Assembly (NCBI GenBank): GCA_014382915.1
Contig: JACNIV010000032.1
Span: 1 to 7,247 of the forward strand
DNA length: 7,247 bases
Source: Candidatus Cloacimonadota bacterium
Lineage (GTDB): Bacteria > Cloacimonadota > Cloacimonadia > Cloacimonadales > TCS61
Reading direction: 5' to 3'
A model generated the notes under the pieces. It did not search any database. It was not told the DNA's origin and saw nothing but the letters and a program-made list of their open reading frames with translations. Within the stretch, counting starts at the first letter, position 1. Every line of letters starts with the position of its first letter. Below are positions 1-5,255 of the stretch, one piece after another. Made by a program: the position numbers and the translations under genes.

Positions 1-22
1 ATAAACCAAATATAGATTCCAT
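1..22 (-). CDS. 5' end of an unidentified gene, cut by the window edge
   Basis: Reading leftwards, an ATG at 22-20 begins the partial protein MESIFGL and runs off the window. It is preceded by AGGAG (32-28) with a five-base spacer, TAATA, the best Shine-Dalgarno arrangement in the window. The bases before it (about 75-33) are very AT-rich, as expected ahead of a gene. Seven codons are too few to name a product. The gap of about 210 bases from the preceding stop suggests its own transcription start, but I see no convincing promoter. The call rests only on the ribosome binding site and the open frame, so it could be chance. Confidence 0.45.
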
Positions 23-231
23 TATTACTCCTATCTATTTTCTTTTAAAATAAAAATTTTACCATTTTAAACTGATACTATTCTCTTGATTTCGCTAAAC
101 GTTCAAGCACTCTGCAGGATCGTCCCGATGAATCGGGACCAACAGAAAGCAAACCAACCAAAGCCTGAATTGGCACGATTCAGACGAAACGAACAGCTAA
201 CCCAACCGCAAAGACGTTTGTTAAGCACAGT
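23..231. other. Intergenic region with a GC-richer, hairpin-bearing core
   Basis: No gene is supported here. Positions 33-90 are strongly AT-rich and form the leader of the gene at the left edge. Positions about 93-226 are visibly richer in G and C than their surroundings. They hold a tight dyad (122-139) and a weaker one (165-170 pairing with 178-183 around a TGGCACG loop). On the minus strand this core begins six bases after the stop of the preceding gene with GCTTAAC (226-220) and ends with GTTTAGC (100-94), which pair at six of seven positions. That layout loosely recalls an integron attC site, but the inner boxes do not pair, so I only flag it as a finding. Confidence 0.5.
122..139. repeat. 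Short perfect dyad GTCCCGAT-GA-ATCGGGAC
   Basis: Two 8-base arms, GTCCCGAT (122-129) and ATCGGGAC (132-139), are exact reverse complements separated by GA. As RNA, the innermost pairs would open to give a stable GC-rich hairpin. No T-run follows on either strand, so it is not a classic intrinsic terminator. Short TCCCGAT...ATCGGGA dyads are, from memory, common intergenic repeats in some FCB-group genomes, but only one copy is visible here. It could be a dispersed repeat, a transcript-end stabiliser after the 232-840 gene, or a protein-binding site. Confidence 0.6.
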
Positions 232-840
232 TTACTTATAACCGTCAATCCACTTTTTCATATTGGTGATTAGTTCTGAGAAAGGTATTTCCCAGATATA
301 ATCAGGGTTTAAATTATCAGCTTCCATATCTTCCTTGTAATCATATTGGAATTCATTATAAGCATCCCATATTTCAGAGTACCTGGCAATTGTTCGACGT
401 GGGAAGATTGATGTGAACCAATTTCTAATTGATTGTACAATCAGCCTAGGCTCGTTATTGTGAGACTTAATATCTTGACCTGAGATATCAGATAGAACCT
501 CTTTATCTCTATGCGGCAATTTCTCAAGTATTAAATATTTTTTGTCTGTTCTATTACTGTATGATTTGCAGCCAACATCTACTCCTAATTCAAATGGCAT
601 ATTAAAACGAGGTAAGTCTCCTTCGTTAAATGGTTCAATTCGACTTAAATCATGAATTGAATATCTTGACTGCTGAATCAATTGTTTGATTTCTTCAAGT
701 CTAACATCATCCGAATCTCTTGTTTGAGAGATTTTCGGCTTTAAACCGCAATAAATTGTAGTAAATAAAAGTGGTTTCAAGAGAAAAAAATAATCTTCAT
801 CAAATGGACAGTTTATGAATAGATTGTCACAGTATGCCAT
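232..840 (-). CDS. Conserved uncharacterised protein, TIR/deoxyribosyltransferase-like motifs
   Basis: The 202-residue protein starts at ATG 840-838. A GTG one codon earlier (843-841) would add one Met; residue numbers here count from it. The ATG overlaps the stop of the upstream DUF2188 gene by one base (TGATG), and the GTG would overlap by four (GTGA); either implies translational coupling. Conserved-looking blocks are LFINCPFDEDY (8-18, a first strand plus loop), SRYSIHDLSR (59-68), LPRFNMPFELG (77-87), LSDISGQDIKSHNNEP (117-132) and a C-terminal IWEIPFSELI...KKWI tail. I recognise this combination as a widespread protein family of about 200 residues with no established function. The D/S block followed by N-x-P-FELG resembles the part of TIR-like and nucleoside deoxyribosyltransferase-like folds that carries the catalytic glutamate, which would be E85. 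NAD- or nucleotide-cleaving activity, perhaps in defence, is inference. No signal peptide or membrane segment is seen, so it should be cytoplasmic. Confidence 0.85.
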   Translation of the reverse strand: MAYCDNLFINCPFDEDYFFLLKPLLFTTIYCGLKPKISQTRDSDDVRLEEIKQLIQQSRYSIHDLSRIEPFNEGDLPRFNMPFELGVDVGCKSYSNRTDKKYLILEKLPHRDKEVLSDISGQDIKSHNNEPRLIVQSIRNWFTSIFPRRTIARYSEIWDAYNEFQYDYKEDMEADNLNPDYIWEIPFSELITNMKKWIDGYK

Positions 841-1079
841 CACTTACGAATTTTTCCCTTGCTATCATGTATTATAACCTTAGAAGCTTTACCTGATTTT
901 ACAAGATTGCGTGCCTCTGAAATTGCAGATTTTTGTGTTGAATATAATCGGGAAGCCTTTTTATTTCCTTCTCTTTTTACTGCCCATCCACTTTCTCTTG
1001 ATGTTACATGAATTCTCTTTGAATTAGTTTTAGCTGCCTTTTGTAATCTTGATGCTCTACTGCTTGATTTCGTTGCCAT
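840..1079 (-). CDS. Small basic DUF2188-type protein
   Basis: This 79-residue protein matches the DUF2188 pattern: HV near residues 24-25, GWAVKREG at 31-38, STQKSAI at 47-53, and VIIHDSKGKIR at 68-78. The family is small, usually 60-80 residues, has a compact beta/alpha fold and no established function. Residues 1-22 form a Ser/Lys/Arg/Ala-rich tail ahead of the domain. I count 22 Lys/Arg against 4 Asp/Glu, so it is strongly basic, and nucleic-acid binding is a reasonable but unproven guess. The ATG at 1079-1077 is fixed by an in-frame TGA nine bases upstream, and only a weak purine stretch serves as ribosome binding site. Its TGA (842-840) overlaps the start of the next gene, so the two are made from one message, probably as partners. 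It is cytoplasmic, with no signal peptide. Confidence 0.88.
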   Translation of the reverse strand: MATKSSSRASRLQKAAKTNSKRIHVTSRESGWAVKREGNKKASRLYSTQKSAISEARNLVKSGKASKVIIHDSKGKIRK

Positions 1080-1164
1080 TCTATTTCAGTTTTAGATTTT
1101 TCATCTTCTTCAATTTCATATCACCTGAACAATCCATTTTCTTCATACCTTGTTGATACAAAAA

Positions 1165-1196
1165 CAAACTTGCTAATTTGAATTATTTTTGTCAAA
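1165..1196 (-). promoter_or_regulatory. Candidate promoter for the DUF2188 gene pair
   Basis: On the minus strand TTTGACA (1196-1190) contains both a sigma70-like -35 box TTGACA and the TTTG of the Bacteroidota -33 element. Twenty bases after the TTTG lies CAAGTTTG (1172-1165), which differs at one fixed position from the Bacteroidota -7 consensus TAnnTTTG. No good TATAAT lies at normal spacing. The start of transcription would be about 80 bases before the DUF2188 ATG. The same TTTGACA plus TTTG-ending arrangement appears ahead of tamA. Such short motifs are common in AT-rich DNA, so this is tentative. Confidence 0.3.
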
Positions 1197-1220
1197 GAAA
1201 ATATATTTAGCAAGCAATTT

Positions 1221-1236
1221 GTGGGTTGGCACCCAC
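1221..1236. repeat. Small hairpin GTGGGT-TGGC-ACCCAC
   Basis: Six-base arms GTGGGT (1221-1226) and ACCCAC (1231-1236) are exact reverse complements around a TGGC loop. It lies 16 bases from the larger palindrome at 1253-1278, and both are built on the same GTGGGT/ACCCAC core, so I read them as two parts of one repeat unit. There is no T-run, so terminator function is unlikely for this hairpin alone. Confidence 0.5.
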
Positions 1237-1252
1237 TCTACATCCTGTCCGG

Positions 1253-1278
1253 AAACCCACGAATTAATTCGTGGGTTT
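1253..1278. repeat. Perfect 26-base palindrome, possible terminator or dispersed repeat
   Basis: The arms AAACCCACGAATT (1253-1265) and AATTCGTGGGTTT (1266-1278) are exact reverse complements with no spacer. As RNA it would form a stem of about 11 pairs with a TTAA loop on either strand. The stem ends in AAA/TTT, giving a short U-run in both directions, so weak bidirectional termination after tamB is possible. A protein-binding site or an interspersed repeat is equally possible. It is clearly non-random, since a perfect 26-base palindrome is very unlikely by chance in a window of this size. Confidence 0.7.
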
Positions 1279-1423
1279 AAATGAACAACAGCTGAATCCT
1301 TTTTTACTAAAAGGGAATTTATAAGCCTTTGGATTATAGCAAGGGATTCTAAGCTGGTCTTGTCAATTTCCTGGGATTTGAATATTAAAAATGGTGGAAT
1401 GATATATTCTCAATGAGATTAAA

Positions 1424-4400
1424 TCACTTCCTTTCAAATTTCCAGAACAGATCAAAACCGGTAGCCTTTTCATTGCCATGAGTAGCCTGGATCGAGAAAA
1501 ACCGACTTAATTCGTATTCCAGTGAGACTTTATCAGGAACGATCTCTTTGGATTGACTCAGAGAGAATTCTCTTTGATAACTGAGAAAAAAGTCATTGGT
1601 GATATATTTTCCGACCAGGATAGATGCTTTTTTCCAGTTTTCTCCTCCTGAAAATTCAACTACATCGAAATTCAAAGTTTTACCGATCTCCTGTGTGATC
1701 CTGGACCCGATCTGTCTGGCTAAAAATAATTTTGTCGGACTTGATTCGCTTTGTTCGTTAACCTGTGATACCTCTCCCTGCGTGATCTGATCGTTGCTTT
1801 TTCCGAATAAAAGATATGATATGGCATCTACTTCCGTGATCTCCTCTTCATCGAGCAGAAAGACAATTTTCGGATTTAAAGCCCGTTCTGTAAGCTTTAT
1901 GGTTAGAAGACGCCTGTTACGATTAATATCCCTGAAACTGTTCTTAACTGAAATATCAAGGTAGGGATTGATCTCTTTCCCACCATTAAAAGTCAGTATT
2001 CCACCAGCCATATCAAATTTCTTACCATAGATTTCATATTTACCCCGGATCGGTTTTATATAGCCGCAGATCTCGAAATCTTTACCATGTTTGATAACTT
2101 CCAGATCACCACTGATTTCAATATTCATATCTTTATTTCGGATCCAGGTATTACGGGGTATTTTTATTTTCAAACTTCCGTAGAGCTGGTTTAATATTTC
2201 GGGAGATTTCTTCTTTTTGGTTACGACTGTTGTATCTCCATTTTTTATCTGCTGCAGTGCTTGCACCAGTAAGGGTTGATTGATATCCTTCTTATTTCTT
2301 TTACTTTTCTGAAGTTTATCCAGGTCCCAGCGACTTTTGGGAATACTGATGGTTCCATTGAAATTTGTAATCCGGGGATTACCGAACAGATCTATATCCA
2401 TATCGGTGAGCAGAAAGATATCCCTTCGACCTGCTGCCATAAATTTATCAGCCTTTAGCTTGAACTGGAAACTATCCGGGAAGGCCAGCAAGGTATCTGG
2501 TAAAAAAGCATCGCCGGTTAATTTTAAATAGCCATCACCGCCTTTAAGATAGATTTCTTCCAGATTAATATCTCTATTAACAAAAGAAGCGTTCATCCGC
2601 AATTCCGGGTAATCGAGTCCGTATTCAGGAAATTTAAGCTTCCCTTCACTCAGTTTGACATGACCACTCAGTTTCGGATCATCGAGTGTATTGCTAAGTT
2701 TTAAATCTACATTGAATTTTCCCTCGATATTCTCGATACTGCCCACAAAATTTTCCAGGAATGAGATATCAAGATCATCTACATTAACGGTTATTTCCAG
2801 GGGAGCACTTCTATCGATGTATCCCTGTTCGGAATTGCCTTTCATCGAGAATGGTATTGAGGCTGAACCGTATAAACGTTCGACAGAAGTTTTGACTATC
2901 TCAAAATCAGTATTAAGCAGTTCTTCCTTTAAATCTAATGAAAAGTTAACGTGATCAAAGAATAAGTCATTTATATTTAAGTCCCTGATTTCGAGTCGGG
3001 AATTAAGTTCTGGCTCTGATATCGAGCCGTTGGCAGCCAGATCAAGATCAAGATTTCCTGCCACCGGATAAGGACTCAGGTCGAAATTATTAATCAGGGA
3101 CAGATCGAAATCCTTGAGTGAACAGAAAATATTTAAAGTAGAATCCCGACAGAAAAAACCATTAACCGCTAATTGTGAATCATGATTACTCAAAATCAGA
3201 TCTTCAATCCGATAACATTCCGGCTCGATGATGATTTTAAGCTCATTACCGGTTGTTTTCCAATCCAGCGAACCATATTTTATAGCCAGTAAGGGTAATC
3301 TTAATGTTATGATCGAATCTCTGATTATTTCAGATTCCAATTGAATCTGCAGAGTATCAGAAATAATTGTAAGAGAGCTGGTTAAGCTATCCTGATTGCC
3401 AGTGACCATAACTTCAATTTCATTAAAGGACAGTTCACCTTTCTTTAAATCTTTTAGTAAAAGCTGTACATTTCCGTTCAGGGCTGTTTTTTGTTTATGT
3501 CCAGATAATTGGCAATGCAGGTTATCCAGGTAGATGTCATTGAACCGGATCATATCCAGATCGATTTCGGTATCAGTTGAAAAATCATCCATTTTGCCTT
3601 TTAAAGATCCGGTAATTTTACCTTTTGCTGATAATTCATATTCCGGAATGAATTTCTTTAGCGGAGTCAGATCATTTATAAGGATCTGGTAATTTAATTC
3701 ATTATCACCAGTGATATCGCCCGAGCCGTGAACAGTTATTTTTATAATGTCATTAAAAAATTTGAAATCGTTGATCTGGTAATTTCCCTTATTATAATTC
3801 AGGCTAATTAACAGCGAATCCAGCTCGATCTCGCCAAATTTTGATTTACTACTCGCTAAATTCAGATCGGTAACCAGAGTTTCAAGATCGGTTCCCGAAC
3901 CCGAAAGATTGAATGACAGGTTCAGATCCGAATTGAATAAAGAATCCTGGAGTAATACAGCTATATTTACAGTTTGAAAAATACCCTGGATATCGTATTC
4001 GGGTTTGCTGAATAATCTTTTTATGTTTCCATTCAGGATAATTCTTCCGAATTCTCCTCCAAGATCTGAGACCAGGATTGCCTGATCCTTGAATTTATTG
4101 ATAGTTGAATTGAGTGAATCCACCTGGTAATTATTCAGGGATGAATTTTCCATGATCATTTTCAGATCGATCTGAAGTGTTTCCGGTTCCAGCCCTGTTC
4201 CTGAAGCGGATAGAACAAGATTCAGATCCGATTTTAGGTTTGCATCATTAAGCCAACTGCTTAGATCCAGCCGGGAAATTTTCAGTGAACCTTGATAAAC
4301 AGGAAGTTGATAAATGGAATCTGCCTGAATAGATAGATTGATTTTCTGATCTGTCTGTTCTATTTCCAGTCTGGCAACAGCCTTATTCTGATCAATTTGA

Positions 4401-5254
4401 GTATCGATAAAGATTTTCGGAAACTTTTTCAAAGGAAGCTCGGGCAGGAAAGGTTTGAATTCATCAAGATCGAGAGGTTGCATACTGAGATGCAGATTTT
4501 TGAGCCTTTTCTCTTGTAGGTCAAATCTGGCTTCACCTGTCAGACTATTTTTCGCTGTTTCGAACTTGAGGGTATCAAGAGTGAACTGCTGATTTTCCAA
4601 TAAGGCTTTTAAATAAATATTTTTCAGGATAAATTGAGGATTTTCTGTCTCAAATTTAAAATGAGAAAGTTGAAAAAGTATAAAGTCTGGAGAATAAACT
4701 GCTTTAAAATTGATATTAAGATCTTTGATTCGGGATGGGATGACATGATTTTCATTTCTTGTTATAATTGCAATATTACAGTTTTGCAGAGAAAAATCTT
4801 TTAAATGAATCGTCCAGGAAGGCGATGGGGAAGGTTCTTTCCCTGTTTTAGATTCCGGGGCTGCTTTCTCCGGAAATATTTTCTGCAGATTCCAGAGATT
4901 CTCTTCACCCTGGCTCAAGATAATATTTGATTCAGCTAATAAGATATGCTCTATTGTAATATTCTTAGTGAAGACAGCTCCCAGGCTGTATTTCAGATCG
5001 ATTGATGTTATTTCAATAATTGTTTCTTTTTCATTTTCGATCTTTATATCTTTTAGAGAAAGATGAGAGAAGAAATTTCCCTCGATCCTGCCCATCATGA
5101 AATCTGCTTCATGCAAGTTTTTATTTATGTTCTTTACAATTAGAACCCTGATGAAATTTTTAAAGGGTCTGGTCTGGATGAAGATCAGAAGAAGGATAAT
5201 TATCGCTACGATTATCAAAACAGTTCTGATTAAGATTTTTTTAAATTTCTTCAT
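1424..5254 (-). CDS. tamB: TamB-like envelope translocation/assembly protein (DUF490)
   Basis: The 1276-residue protein is close in length to E. coli TamB (1259). Residues 1-8 are basic and about 8-27 form one hydrophobic helix, an uncleaved inner-membrane anchor. Next comes GRIEGNFFSHLSLKDIKIE (55-73), typical of the TamB/AsmA N-terminus. A Pro/Ser-rich linker (131-147) leads into a long repetitive beta-rich body, expected to form the hydrophobic periplasmic groove of this family. The C-terminal TamB domain covers roughly 930-1276 and includes NTWIRNKDMNIEISGDL (1035-1051), GKYEIYGKKFDMAGGILTFN (1071-1090), EEEITEVDAISYLLFGKS (1136-1153), and an ending in alternating strands (GFDLFWKFER). 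TamB works with TamA in outer-membrane protein assembly, and family members also carry phospholipids to the outer membrane. Its ATG is one base after the tamA stop; its ribosome binding site AGGACAGG (5271-5264, nine-base spacer) lies inside tamA, so translation is coupled. A basic insertion (about 981-1016) sits before the conserved domain. Confidence 0.94.
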   Translation of the reverse strand: MKKFKKILIRTVLIIVAIIILLLIFIQTRPFKNFIRVLIVKNINKNLHEADFMMGRIEGNFFSHLSLKDIKIENEKETIIEITSIDLKYSLGAVFTKNITIEHILLAESNIILSQGEENLWNLQKIFPEKAAPESKTGKEPSPSPSWTIHLKDFSLQNCNIAIITRNENHVIPSRIKDLNINFKAVYSPDFILFQLSHFKFETENPQFILKNIYLKALLENQQFTLDTLKFETAKNSLTGEARFDLQEKRLKNLHLSMQPLDLDEFKPFLPELPLKKFPKIFIDTQIDQNKAVARLEIEQTDQKINLSIQADSIYQLPVYQGSLKISRLDLSSWLNDANLKSDLNLVLSASGTGLEPETLQIDLKMIMENSSLNNYQVDSLNSTINKFKDQAILVSDLGGEFGRIILNGNIKRLFSKPEYDIQGIFQTVNIAVLLQDSLFNSDLNLSFNLSGSGTDLETLVTDLNLASSKSKFGEIELDSLLISLNYNKGNYQINDFKFFNDIIKITVHGSGDITGDNELNYQILINDLTPLKKFIPEYELSAKGKITGSLKGKMDDFSTDTEIDLDMIRFNDIYLDNLHCQLSGHKQKTALNGNVQLLLKDLKKGELSFNEIEVMVTGNQDSLTSSLTIISDTLQIQLESEIIRDSIITLRLPLLAIKYGSLDWKTTGNELKIIIEPECYRIEDLILSNHDSQLAVNGFFCRDSTLNIFCSLKDFDLSLINNFDLSPYPVAGNLDLDLAANGSISEPELNSRLEIRDLNINDLFFDHVNFSLDLKEELLNTDFEIVKTSVERLYGSASIPFSMKGNSEQGYIDRSAPLEITVNVDDLDISFLENFVGSIENIEGKFNVDLKLSNTLDDPKLSGHVKLSEGKLKFPEYGLDYPELRMNASFVNRDINLEEIYLKGGDGYLKLTGDAFLPDTLLAFPDSFQFKLKADKFMAAGRRDIFLLTDMDIDLFGNPRITNFNGTISIPKSRWDLDKLQKSKRNKKDINQPLLVQALQQIKNGDTTVVTKKKKSPEILNQLYGSLKIKIPRNTWIRNKDMNIEISGDLEVIKHGKDFEICGYIKPIRGKYEIYGKKFDMAGGILTFNGGKEINPYLDISVKNSFRDINRNRRLLTIKLTERALNPKIVFLLDEEEITEVDAISYLLFGKSNDQITQGEVSQVNEQSESSPTKLFLARQIGSRITQEIGKTLNFDVVEFSGGENWKKASILVGKYITNDFFLSYQREFSLSQSKEIVPDKVSLEYELSRFFSIQATHGNEKATGFDLFWKFERK

Positions 5255-5255
5255 C

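Larger units (their letters stand above)
1080..1423. other. Intergenic region between tamB and the DUF2188 gene
   Basis: No full-length gene is supported on either strand. From the tamB end it holds: an extended -10-like TGCTATAAT on the minus strand (1341-1333), whose nearest TTGACA (1366-1361) is 22 bases away, too far for a standard pair; a weak dyad CCTTTT/AAAAGG (1298-1303 and 1309-1314) without a proper T-run; the 26-base palindrome at 1253-1278; a small hairpin at 1221-1236; a promoter-like arrangement at 1196-1165; and a possible 21-codon Lys- and Met-rich ORF on the minus strand (1146-1081). The stop of that ORF is one base before the DUF2188 start. The length and content suggest that tamB transcription ends here and the next pair has its own promoter. 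Confidence 0.6.

Noticed and set aside
168..190. TTGGCACG matching the -24 element of a sigma54 promoter on the plus strand
   Set aside because: The required -12 TTGC is missing at the right spacing (AGAC is found), and no plus-strand gene lies just downstream.
94..1278. CRISPR array or insertion sequence around the small gene pair
   Set aside because: There are no regularly spaced direct repeats, no transposase and no matching terminal inverted repeats. The two flanking dyads differ in sequence.
1298..1314. CCTTTT/AAAAGG stem as the tamB terminator
   Set aside because: The stem is short and AT-rich, and no T-run follows it on the minus strand.
1333..1366. TTGACA plus extended -10 TGCTATAAT on the minus strand after tamB
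   Set aside because: The boxes are 22 bases apart rather than about 17, and it is about 260 bases from the next start. The extended -10 alone is too weak to annotate separately.
1596..2954. Plus-strand open frames of 60-87 codons opposite tamB
   Set aside because: They lie wholly within a well-supported minus-strand gene, have no recognisable domains, and arise from its codon pattern.
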